A stretch of DNA of 64,000 bases from Fretibacter rubidus. Its GTDB lineage: Bacteria > Pseudomonadota > Alphaproteobacteria > Caulobacterales > Maricaulaceae. The stretch lies in NCBI RefSeq assembly GCF_041429785.1, contig NZ_CP163423.1, positions 62,001-126,000 on the forward strand, read 5' to 3'. Below, piece by piece: positions 1 to 8,900 of the stretch (positions within the stretch are counted from its first letter, which is position 1; the number at the start of each line of letters is the position of its first letter). The position numbers and the translations under genes are program-made. Under the pieces are notes generated by a model. The model searched no databases, had not been told where the DNA came from, and saw only the letters and a program-made list of their open reading frames with translations.

Positions 1-1794
1 CGCAACTTTGTAATCGGGCGGAAAGATAATTAATTGCGCGGGCTCTGGCCCGATGAGGCGTAACAAAGGTTCGCTCATGGCCACAAATCGCCCTGTATGA
101 AGTGTCTCTGGAAGGTCTGTCACAATGCCGTCGTGCGGGGCCCGTAAAACCAGCTGATTTTCCAGTGCAGCCAATCCCGAAAGCGTTCCTATTTCCTTGG
201 CACGCGCTTCAATCAGCGTCGCAGCAAAACGGCGCTCGTTAAGGTTCGCGGCCGCGCGGTTCATCTGCGCATCAATTAACGCCAGCCTCTGACGGGCTTG
301 GCGCGCCTCATGGATAAGATGCGGCGCGGATAATGATATCAGCGTCTCGCCGGCCTTAACCGTCTGGCCGGATTTAACCCAGATGGTGTCAATCTTGGCA
401 GCCGCAGGCGGGAATATTTCAGTAGACTGCGCGGGCTGCAAAAGGGCGGGCGCGCGAATAGTGCTTTGCCAAGGGATGAAAAAAGCAGCGAGCAAGAGGG
501 CCGAAATGGCCAAGGTCGTGCGGCCGCGTGTGGTGGACAAAATACGCATATGATGGTCTCCCCAGACTTTCATCTCACGCGCGATGGGCATGACAATGAA
601 AAATAAAATCTCAATCGTAAAAAGCACAATCCCAATCGCTTTGGGAAAAAGGTGATGGACAAGAATGGCAATCCCGATGAACAGGAAAAAGCGGTAAATC
701 CATGTGCAATAGGCATAGGTCGTAAAGCCGATTTTCGCGCGAGGCGACAGTGGAAACGGTTGCGGTTTACCAAGCGCGAATAAGGTTTCGCGCATCACCC
801 AACGACCCCATTCAAAGCCGCGCTTTTGCAGGTTTTGCACGCGGAAGAAATCACCCATCAGATAATAACCATCAAACCGCATAAAGGGGTTTAGGTTCAC
901 AAATAGGCTCATGACCCAGCTGGTCGTGGCCGCGAAAAAGGCCACACTGCGCAGCGGACCGTCGGGCAGAAAACTCCACGCAAATATCGTGAGGCACGCA
1001 ATGCCAAGCTCCACCATCATACCGCCTGCATCAATAAATAGCCGCGCCCGCCTGCTCATTAGCCGCCAGGCGTCAGTCGTGTCGGTATAAAGAATAGGAA
1101 ACATCACCAGAAAGGCGACCCCAATCACGGGCACGCGCGCTCCGAAATGACGCGCGGCAAAGGCGTGACCAAGCTCGTGCAGGACTTTAATGATCGCCAG
1201 TGTCAGGGCGTAAAAGACAAAACCTTCTAGCGTGAAGAAATATAAAAACGTCGTGACAAATTCGTCCCATTGTCGTGCCGCAAAGACAAGGCCAATAACG
1301 CCCATCACGGCAATCACCATCCAGGTCGAACGCTTGAAAAATATCTGCGCGGGGGCTTCAAACCGTTTTAAAAAACCTTGCGGGTTAAACAGAGGAATAC
1401 GGAAGAATAAATAACGATGCACGAGCATTTCATGCAGCGGGATGCGCTTGGCGGCCTCTTGTCGGGCAAAGCTCTCTGTGTCATCGGCGGGCGGGTCGAG
1501 GGTCAGTTTATTTTCATATAAAAATTGCGTGACAGATTTAAGATCGTCTTCGGACATATCGCTCTCAGGGTCGGCAGCGCGTATATCGGTCAGCAATTCA
1601 TCTGGTGTTTTATGTCCCCATACTGATAGCAGCGTGACCATCGTCTCGCCCAATGTATGAAAGGCGTGACGCACAGGGTCGTGTAAAAACCATTGCGGTG
1701 CACCGCTGGCAGAGCGCGGCGCAGGTAACAGGACAAGCTCTTGCCTTATCGCGGGAAGTCGCGCTTGTGGGGGTGCTGAGGGCGCGATTTGCAC
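1..1794 (-). CDS. M50 site-2-type metalloprotease fused to HlyD-like adaptor (3' end cut by window edge)
   Basis: The frame stays open from a GTG at 1794 to base 1, giving 598 codons and no stop, so the C-terminus lies outside the window. The N-terminal ~130 residues are soluble. Several membrane segments follow, with the zinc-protease motif HELGH at about residues 206-210 and the M50 metal-ligand motif NPFMRFDGYY at about 302-311. After a further membrane segment near residue 465 comes a HlyD-like biotinyl-lipoyl/coiled-coil region (KSGQTVKAGETLISL). Both halves of the protease site look intact. The GTG lies three bases after the stop of the upstream adaptor gene, so they form one operon; the ribosome site is weak. 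Inferred role: inner-membrane part of the export machinery for the giant protein at 5922-17996, with possible protease activity. Confidence 0.85.
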   Translation of the reverse strand, partial: MQIAPSAPPQARLPAIRQELVLLPAPRSASGAPQWFLHDPVRHAFHTLGETMVTLLSVWGHKTPDELLTDIRAADPESDMSEDDLKSVTQFLYENKLTLDPPADDTESFARQEAAKRIPLHEMLVHRYLFFRIPLFNPQGFLKRFEAPAQIFFKRSTWMVIAVMGVIGLVFAARQWDEFVTTFLYFFTLEGFVFYALTLAIIKVLHELGHAFAARHFGARVPVIGVAFLVMFPILYTDTTDAWRLMSRRARLFIDAGGMMVELGIACLTIFAWSFLPDGPLRSVAFFAATTSWVMSLFVNLNPFMRFDGYYLMGDFFRVQNLQKRGFEWGRWVMRETLFALGKPQPFPLSPRAKIGFTTYAYCTWIYRFFLFIGIAILVHHLFPKAIGIVLFTIEILFFIVMPIAREMKVWGDHHMRILSTTRGRTTLAISALLLAAFFIPWQSTIRAPALLQPAQSTEIFPPAAAKIDTIWVKSGQTVKAGETLISLSAPHLIHEARQARQRLALIDAQMNRAAANLNERRFAATLIEARAKEIGTLSGLAALENQLVLRAPHDGIVTDLPETLHTGRFVAMSEPLLRLIGPEPAQLIIFPPDYKVA

Positions 1795-1797
1795 AGA

Positions 1798-3153
1798 TTA
1801 AAACCCGACGAATTGACGGGCAATTGTGATAGGACGGCGCAGCAACCAAAAACCAAGCGGCGCGGTTTGTCCGTAAATCTTAGCCACACCGCGCGCACCA
1901 ATACGGGCTGTGTTATCAGACGCTTCAAAACGGGCATAGACGGTATAGGCCATAGTGCCGTCAGGCTTTGGCGCGGCATAATAGCTGGCCTGGTCAATGC
2001 GGGCCTCTATGGCCGATAGCGGATCACTATCCAAAAATAGCCGAACACGCGCGCCGCTTTGCAACGTCTCACCAGCGGTGAGGGGGGCATCGATGCGCAG
2101 CAGCACACGCGCCGGATCAGCGATCTGCATGACCGCTTCACCTGTCGCGACGGGTTTCCCCATCAAACTTTGCGGGTCTGAAAATAACGCCAGCCCGTCC
2201 ATGGGCGCGCTCAGCACCGTGCGCGATAGGCGGTCACGGGCATAGGCTTTGCGCGCCGCCGCCAGCTCTTGCTCTGCGCGCGCTATGGCTATTTCACGCT
2301 TGGCCGCCTCGTCCACAAAGGACGTTAAAGACGCTTGGCGTAATTTGGCCTTGGCCACAGACTCCTCACCCTCGGCCAGCAAATATTCATTGCGGTAACT
2401 GGTATCAACAAGGCGCATCAAGGGTTGGTCTTTGATCACGGCGCTATTGGCGGGCACAAGGATTTGATCAATCACCCCGTCCATGGGGGCGGTTATGACA
2501 AAAGGATTTGACGCGGTCACTTCTGCGGGGGCTAATGTTGTCATCGGCACGGGAATAAAGCCGCAGGCGACAAGGGCGGCGACAATACCAAGGAAAACCG
2601 TCTTTTTACGCGGGGTCATGCGCGCGCGTTTTTTCGCCCCCAAAGCCGCCCATTGCGTGCCGTATAGCCGCGCCAACCGCGTCGCAAGCGCGGTCTCTGA
2701 TTCTGTGAACGCTGTATCGCGCGTCAGCAGCAACACCCCAAGATGCCCGTTTTGCCCAAGCGGGACAGATAAAGCATAGGGAAAAGGATAGGTGAAATTA
2801 TCATCCGTACGGCGGCTTTGAAATTCAAATGTCGTCGTACTGTCTATCTCGCCTGCGCGCGCGCGACCGTTCATTTGGGCGCGCATCCATTGCACAAAAG
2901 GCGATGTGTTATCGACATCCGCTTGGGAGCTTATCGCCTCAATTTTCACAGCATTTCCCGCGCGCGAAAGCCAGATGATATGGCCGGCAGGGATAAGCTT
3001 TCGCGTGGTGTTTACTGCCATATGTTTTAGCGCCAAACGGTCGGTCGTTTTTAACGCTTCACCTTCTAATGTGACGAGGCGCTGTAGCGGTGTTGCCGGA
3101 GCCGCTTGCGGCTTTGGTGCAGGCTCTATTGTCTTTAAAGGATCAGCGCCCAT
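1798..3153 (-). CDS. HlyD-family adaptor with GAF-like cytoplasmic N-terminus
   Basis: 451 residues. Residues ~40-165 look like a GAF-type sensor/binding fold and precede a single membrane segment at ~185-203. A HlyD-type biotinyl-lipoyl half-motif follows (APMDGVIDQILVPANSAV, ~222-239), then a coiled coil rich in Ala/Glu/Arg and the second lipoyl half (APMDGLALFSDPQSL). This topology would put the GAF-like part in the cytoplasm and the adaptor in the periplasm. Its ATG overlaps the stop of the upstream adaptor gene by one base and the M50-HlyD gene follows at once, so the three are co-transcribed. The HlyD assignment is firm. The GAF call rests on overall pattern and length only. Confidence 0.85.
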   Translation of the reverse strand: MGADPLKTIEPAPKPQAAPATPLQRLVTLEGEALKTTDRLALKHMAVNTTRKLIPAGHIIWLSRAGNAVKIEAISSQADVDNTSPFVQWMRAQMNGRARAGEIDSTTTFEFQSRRTDDNFTYPFPYALSVPLGQNGHLGVLLLTRDTAFTESETALATRLARLYGTQWAALGAKKRARMTPRKKTVFLGIVAALVACGFIPVPMTTLAPAEVTASNPFVITAPMDGVIDQILVPANSAVIKDQPLMRLVDTSYRNEYLLAEGEESVAKAKLRQASLTSFVDEAAKREIAIARAEQELAAARKAYARDRLSRTVLSAPMDGLALFSDPQSLMGKPVATGEAVMQIADPARVLLRIDAPLTAGETLQSGARVRLFLDSDPLSAIEARIDQASYYAAPKPDGTMAYTVYARFEASDNTARIGARGVAKIYGQTAPLGFWLLRRPITIARQFVGF

Positions 3154-3962
3154 TACTTCGCGCCCGTGATGTTTGTGTCAAATACGGCGTGTCCGCTCAT
3201 GCCCGCGAGGTTTGGGCCGATTTTGCCGCGCGGTTTTGCGGTCAATTCTATGGTCTGGCTTACGGGATCGACCATTGCGCCAAGGCGAATAATCTCGGCC
3301 TCCATTCGCGTATCTGTTTCGTCAACATGAAACACAAAGCGTTGTTTGGGTTTCGCCCACCGCATCCAAGAGGACGGAGCGATGACGGAAATTTCTAATG
3401 AGCCTGCGCGCAGAACGGAATAAATTGGCGCGTTAAGAGCGGGCGTCTCGAAGCTGCGCATATGTTGCATTGTGACATAGCCCGCAAAGGGGGCATAAAT
3501 TACGCAGTCTTTGAGGCGCGCATTAATCACCTCAATTTCCGCAGAGGCTTGGCTCATTTCTGACTCTGCAATAGAGACATCCAGTGCCCCTGCTGCGCCC
3601 GCCTTATAAAGCTCGTTTGTGTTTTCAAATTTCAAGCTGAGCGTTTTATGCGCCACGGTTAGCGCCGCCAGTTCAGCCTCTTGGCGCTTGCAATCAAAAC
3701 GCGCCAAAACGGCGCCGCGTTTAAAATACTGCCCTGATTTATAAGGGACAGAAAAAAGCCGTCCGGACATCCCCGCCGCAATCTCTGCCGTTTGACCAGG
3801 TCGTAAAACGCCGCGCGCCGTCATAGAGGCGGTGTCGGTTTTAATAGGCGCGCTTGGATTATCAATATCTGCGGCCACACAGACAGGGGTCATAATGATG
3901 GCTGCAAAAACAGCGGTCAGAACGACAGTAGAACGATGATGTTTTTTGCAAATAATGGTCAT
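3153..3962 (-). CDS. Periplasmic adaptor subunit (HlyD/RND membrane-fusion type)
   Basis: 269 residues from the ATG at 3962, which has an AGGAAG ribosome site about 10 bases upstream; an in-frame start at 3998 exists but would bury the signal peptide. Residues 1-30 are a signal peptide (basic start, hydrophobic core, VCVAA cleavage region). The body has two lipoyl half-motifs around a short helical hairpin (VPYKSGQYFKRGAVLARFDC; CVIYAPFAGYVT) and a beta-barrel C-terminal part. This is short for an RND adaptor. It is the first gene of the leftward adaptor operon and is divergent from the TolC-like gene. Probably a component of the same envelope-spanning export complex. Confidence 0.85.
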   Translation of the reverse strand: MTIICKKHHRSTVVLTAVFAAIIMTPVCVAADIDNPSAPIKTDTASMTARGVLRPGQTAEIAAGMSGRLFSVPYKSGQYFKRGAVLARFDCKRQEAELAALTVAHKTLSLKFENTNELYKAGAAGALDVSIAESEMSQASAEIEVINARLKDCVIYAPFAGYVTMQHMRSFETPALNAPIYSVLRAGSLEISVIAPSSWMRWAKPKQRFVFHVDETDTRMEAEIIRLGAMVDPVSQTIELTAKPRGKIGPNLAGMSGHAVFDTNITGAK

Positions 3963-4005
3963 ATTGGTCTCTTCCTGATACACAATCAGAAATAGCAATA
4001 TTAGT

Positions 4006-4020
4006 TTAAAGGAGTGTTAA
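4006..4020. promoter_or_regulatory. CtrA-type box TTAA-N7-TTAA in the divergent control region
   Basis: A perfect TTAA-AGGAGTG-TTAA lies 44 bases upstream of the leftward adaptor start and about 170 bases upstream of the TolC-like gene. This matches the consensus of the alphaproteobacterial cell-cycle regulator CtrA. About one such match per 64 kb is expected by chance, so the weight comes from its placement in a divergent intergenic region. Confidence 0.35.
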
Positions 4021-4025
4021 TATAC

Positions 4026-4040
4026 ACCCGTATGACGGGT
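4026..4040. promoter_or_regulatory. Palindrome ACCCG-tatga-CGGGT, candidate operator
   Basis: A perfect 5-bp inverted repeat with a 5-base spacer lies in an AT-rich stretch six bases from the CtrA-type box, between the adaptor operon and the TolC-like gene. The size and position suit a dimeric repressor or activator site serving both directions. No regulator gene is adjacent, so the binding protein is unknown. Confidence 0.35.
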
Positions 4041-4190
4041 ATTATTGCTGCTCTTAGCTTTATTATAATCTTGAATACACTCTCTAATTGAAAAAATTCT
4101 TCGCAAATAAGGCTTCGTTTACGATTTATTCAAAGTTAAAATATAAAACAACTACAAGTCGAATAATAACAGCGAATAAAGAGAGCTACT

Positions 4191-5738
4191 ATGTCAGATG
4201 TCACAAACACTATTCACGGCGAGGCGAGTCAAGGCCCGCTTTTCAAGTCTTTCAAGACAGCGCTTGTCTCAACGACAGTCGCTCTAGCCCTTGTGTCTTG
4301 CGCGAGTTCAGGCTCGACTGAAATGAGCGCTGACGAGCTTGCAAGCCATGCGTCAGAGATGAAAGAAACCGTGGGCGCAAGCCAAGAGGCTGTAACCGCA
4401 TCAATCAATTTATATGAAGCGATGGCGCGGGCACTAAAATATAATTTGGACCACCGCGTCTCTATGATGAGCTTGGATCTGGCGCGCCGCGATTATGAAT
4501 TATCAGGCTATGATATGTTGCCCAAAGTGGTGGCGTCCGGCGGATATTACGGGCGTAATAATGATGCGGGCGCACGGTCATTATCCCTTCTATCGGGTCG
4601 TGAAAGCCTAGAGCCGTCAACCAGCCAAGAGCGCGAATATCTGGCCGGAGACCTCACCGCCAGTTGGAACGTGCTTGATTTTGGTCTGTCAAAAATTCGC
4701 GCCGAACAATTGGGCGATGAGGTGCAAATTGCTGAAGAACGCCGCCGCAAAGCCGTTATTGAAATGATGGAAGATGTCCACCGCGCCTATTGGCGGGCTG
4801 TATCGGCGGAACGTCTGGGCCAGCGGCTCGGGACGTTAGAATCAGATGTCCGCACAGCTTTTGATAGCTCCCGCGCACTTTATGAAAGCCGCCGCACCGC
4901 CCCAATGCCCGCTTTGTCCTATCAACGCGAGCTGAATGACATCCAAGGCCAAGCCCAACGCATGCAGCGAGAGCTCGGCCTTGCCCGTATGGAACTGGCC
5001 GCGCTGATGGGGCTGCGCCCTGATCAAGAATTCACTCTGGTCATGCCAAGCCATACTCAACGTCCCCGCGCGCTGGCCATGGATTTGGATACAATGATTG
5101 ATAGCGCATTATCGCTGCGCCCAGAAGTTCGCGAAGCGGCCTATATGGCGCGCATTAGCGAAAAAGATATCAAAAAGGCCACACTCGAAGGCCTCCCTAG
5201 CCTAGAAGGCTTTGCGGGCATTAATGCCTCGACCAATGATTTTTTGTTTAATCAGGACTGGGTGTCTTACGGCGCGAAAGCCAGCTGGAACCTCTTAAAA
5301 GTGTTTGAAACGCCAGCCCGCAAACGCAAAGCAGGCGCGAAACTCGCGCTTGAAAAACAACGGGCTCTGGCCACATCAATGGCCGTCATGACCCAAGTCA
5401 GCGTGGCCCGTGCGCGTTACGCTGCTTTGATGGATGAATATAGCACAGCCAATACGGGTGCCATGGTTCAAAATGATATTTTGGGCCAAGTGGAAACATT
5501 GGCGGCAGCGAGCAAAAGCTCGACACAGACTTTAGTGCGTGAGCGCATGAACGCCATCTTATCTGAGGCCCGCCGCGATGCGGTGCACGCAGAGATGCGA
5601 GAGGCAGCCGCCAATATCTATACGTCCATGGGATACGACCCTTATGGCTCTGATATTACGGGACGTGAAGACGTCGCGACACTGACGGCAAGCCTAGAGG
5701 CGTTATGGACGCGCCGTTCTGAAATGACCCCGGGCTAA
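4191..5738 (+). CDS. TolC-family outer-membrane efflux lipoprotein
   Basis: 515 residues. An N-terminal basic region and hydrophobic stretch end in a lipobox (LVSC, Cys37), so the mature protein is predicted to be a lipoprotein. The rest shows the duplicated outer-membrane factor layout: long amphipathic helices (YEAMARALKYNLDHRVSMMS; RAEQLGDEVQIAEERRRKAV) and a second repeat from about residue 290 (LDTMIDSALSLRPEVREAAY). It would form the trimeric outer-membrane duct. It lies directly upstream of the giant surface-protein gene and divergent from three adaptor genes, which fits a dedicated exporter. The N-terminal extension before the hydrophobic core is about 20 residues, longer than usual; no better internal start is obvious. 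Confidence 0.9.
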   Translation: MSDVTNTIHGEASQGPLFKSFKTALVSTTVALALVSCASSGSTEMSADELASHASEMKETVGASQEAVTASINLYEAMARALKYNLDHRVSMMSLDLARRDYELSGYDMLPKVVASGGYYGRNNDAGARSLSLLSGRESLEPSTSQEREYLAGDLTASWNVLDFGLSKIRAEQLGDEVQIAEERRRKAVIEMMEDVHRAYWRAVSAERLGQRLGTLESDVRTAFDSSRALYESRRTAPMPALSYQRELNDIQGQAQRMQRELGLARMELAALMGLRPDQEFTLVMPSHTQRPRALAMDLDTMIDSALSLRPEVREAAYMARISEKDIKKATLEGLPSLEGFAGINASTNDFLFNQDWVSYGAKASWNLLKVFETPARKRKAGAKLALEKQRALATSMAVMTQVSVARARYAALMDEYSTANTGAMVQNDILGQVETLAAASKSSTQTLVRERMNAILSEARRDAVHAEMREAAANIYTSMGYDPYGSDITGREDVATLTASLEALWTRRSEMTPG

Positions 5739-5766
5739 GACAGCCCTCCATTAACTGCCCTCTGAT

Positions 5767-5833
5767 TATATTAAAGCGCCGGTGCCTGACCTAGCAGGAC
5801 TGGCTGAACCAGCCCCACCGGCGCTTTAATATA
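5767..5833 (+). terminator. Perfect 18-bp hairpin between the TolC-like gene and the giant gene
   Basis: The arms 5767-5784 and 5816-5833 are exact inverted complements of 18 bp around a 31-base loop that contains a smaller GGCTG/CAGCC stem. The GC-rich core is flanked by AAA/TTT, as in a two-way terminator, but no real T-run follows. Full termination here would need a new promoter within about 90 bases for the 12-kb gene downstream, so partial termination or mRNA processing is equally possible. Confidence 0.6.
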
Positions 5834-5921
5834 CCCCAGACGGCCCTGAATTTTAATCTACGCGAGCTTTCGCGTGACCGATGAAACTTCCCTGAAATAC
5901 AGGCGCAATAAGGACCTGATC

Positions 5922-8900
5922 ATGTCAAAGACTAAGACCCCACACCACACATCAAAGCCACAGCCTAATGCAACGGACCTTAAAATTGCGCGCGATATCT
6001 CACGGCAAAAATTGGGTCTTTCCGCACTAGAGCCACGTATCTTATTAGACGCGGCCGCGATGGTGACGGGCGCCGAAATGGCGCTGGATGTCCTGTCTCA
6101 AAACGAGGCTCAAGACGGTCTTGATATGATTTTTGATCCTGCGCCAGCGGATGCTGACGCGCCGCTAAGTGAGCATGATATTAGTCTCGAAATCTTGGCC
6201 GATTTATCCGTGTCCCCAACCCAAGACGGCACGAAGCCCGTCATTGTGCCGATCATGCCGCCCACCGATATCAGCCGTAATTATAGCGTCATGCCCGACG
6301 TGACGGATGCAGATTTAACCGCGCTAGATTTGGAAAAAAATATCATTAGCACGCCAATTATGGACCGTATTGATCTCGGCGATGTCGAAGGTAAAGACAC
6401 GGCTTTCGTTCCAATCTCGGAACGGCTGGATATTACCGCAATTGAAGGCAAGACACTAGCCACACCTATTGCTGAGCCGCTTAGCGAGGGCGAGATTGCA
6501 GACGTTATCATGGAAACAATGGATGCTGATACAGTGCGCGACGCTGCCGGTGACCCTTATCAATCCATCGTGTTTATTGACGGCGGCGTGGCAGATTACC
6601 AGTCCATCATTGATAGTTTTGACCCGCGCACAGAGGTTCATATCCTGAGCAGCGCAAGTGACGGGGTGGAACAAATTGCGGCCATTTTATCTGGCCGTTC
6701 TGGCATTGATAGCGTGCATATTATTTCCCATGGCCGCTCTGGCACGCTGGATTTGGGTGACGCGAAGCTGACGGAGGCTTCTATTATGGGTCGCCATGCG
6801 GACGAGATGGCAATCATACGCGGCGCCTTGGATTTAGGCGCAGATATACTGCTTTACGGCTGTGATTTTGGTGCAGGCATTCGGGGGGATAATGCGCTTA
6901 CCGCTCTCGCGGCGGCGACGGGGGCCGACGTTGCCGCGTCGCATGACGACACGGGTGCAGCGGATTTGGGCGGCGATTGGGATTTGGAGGTCGTCATTGG
7001 CACGATTGAAGCGACAATTGTCAGCGCGCCCGCTTACGCTGGACTGCTCGCTCCGCCTGTCGTGGATTTAAACGGTGTAGCCGATGCAGGCGTGAATTTT
7101 GAAACGAGCTTCCAGCCCACGACGGGTAATATTTTCCCTATTTTCGATTTTGACGTAGCTATAAGCTCTGACACAGGCCTTATCGATAGTGTAACCATTG
7201 ACTTTGCAGGCATTGTCGATGTGGGTAGCGAGCTAGCCTATCACAGTGGTCCTTCGGGCGGCACAGCGTTTTTCCTAACGCCAGGCACGCAGAGCGCGAC
7301 CGTTGATATTGGCGGCGGGGTTCAATTATCTGTCACGCGTAACGGTAATAGTTTTACGGTCACAGGCCTTGCTGGGGCCGCGACGCCAGATGTGAATATT
7401 CAGACATTCCTCTCGCAATTCCTTTTTGGTGATTTGGCCCCGACGGCGACCGAAGGTGCGCGCACGGCCACAGTGACTGTGACAGATGCATCAGCTAGTA
7501 GCACCGCAGTCAGCACAATTAATGTCCATTATTTCCCAAATGCGGGCGATGATGTGAATAGTGTTTCTGCCAATGCTGTCGCGCCGATTACGGGTAATGT
7601 TCTGTCTAACGATACAGACGCAACCGCTGGCGATGTTTTGTCTATTTCCGAAGTGGATAGCTATAGCGCGTCCGTTGGGCAGCCCTATGTCTCGACTTAC
7701 GGCACGCTGACGCTCAATTCTGATGGCAGCTACAGCTACGCTGTGGACACGCTAAACGCCACGGTTTTGGGTTTGCGTAGTGGTGCTGTGATTACGGATA
7801 TTATTGCCTATACAGTTGTCGATAGTTTGGGCAATGCCGATACGGCCTTTTTAACCGTGACGATTAATGGTGTCGATGAAGTGCCGATTGCCACAGACAA
7901 CACCAATAGTGTCACCCATGTTGATGCGCCCATAACAACAGGTAACGTCATCTTTGATGATGACGGAAACGGCGTCGATAGTGGTGACCGTCCGCTGTCC
8001 AAACTGGTATGGGAAAATGAATTTGGATCAGAGCAAACGGTTGGTGGCTCTGTTGTTAATATTGACGGCGTTCTTGTCACCCTGACCAGCACAGACCCGC
8101 TCAGCAATGCAGGCGGCGGCAACCATGCGGTCAGCTACGGCACGAACGGTGGCCACACGGGTTACTTGCGCTTTACCGCAGAAGCCGGCGAGGCCACCAA
8201 TACGGCCCATGAAATGAATGTCGCTTTTTCTGAGCCTGTGACGAATGTCGCCTTTACTTTGGCTGATTTGGACTGGTCGCAAGCAACATCATGGCAAGAC
8301 CAATTTACCATCATTGGATTGCTTGACGGGCAAGTTGTGGATTTATCTGCGCAAGTCTCTGGTACCGTTGTGCAAGTCGGTGACGGCACATTTTACGGCA
8401 CAGGCCAAGTGCCCAATACCGAAGCGCATGGCAATGTAAATGTCCTGTTTAACACGCCCGTTGACGAAATTCGTATCCTTTATAATTTTGGTCCTGACGC
8501 AACCGTGCGCGACGGGTTTCAGATTGGCGCGCTATCTGACATTAGCTGGCAGAGCACCGCTGTGCCGCGCGTCGGCGCCGTTGACGGCGCGACCGCTAAT
8601 GTTGGCACCCAAGTCGCGGGCACTTACGGCTTTTTCACTATCAATGGCGACGGGAGTTACACTTACGAAGTGGACGCGACCAATGCAGATGTGATTGCCC
8701 TGTCTGGCACAGGCACCTTGACTGACAGCATTCCTTACACGCTCATCGATACGGTTGATAATACGGGCAATACCGATGTTGCGAATCTGACCGTAACAAT
8801 TAACGCCCAGCCCGTTGATACAGATGGTGACGGCATTAACGATGTTGACGATGTCGATGATGACAATGACGGAATTTTAGATACGCTAGAGACAGGTGAT

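Noticed and set aside
4088..4321. 77-codon frame crossing the TolC-like start
   Set aside because: It overlaps the well-supported TolC-like gene in another frame, and its AT-rich start lies in the control region.
8028..8435. A possible separate enzyme domain in the giant protein near residues 700-840
   Set aside because: The sequence is a beta-rich domain between repeat units without catalytic motifs; I could not assign it and saw no reason to call it an enzyme.
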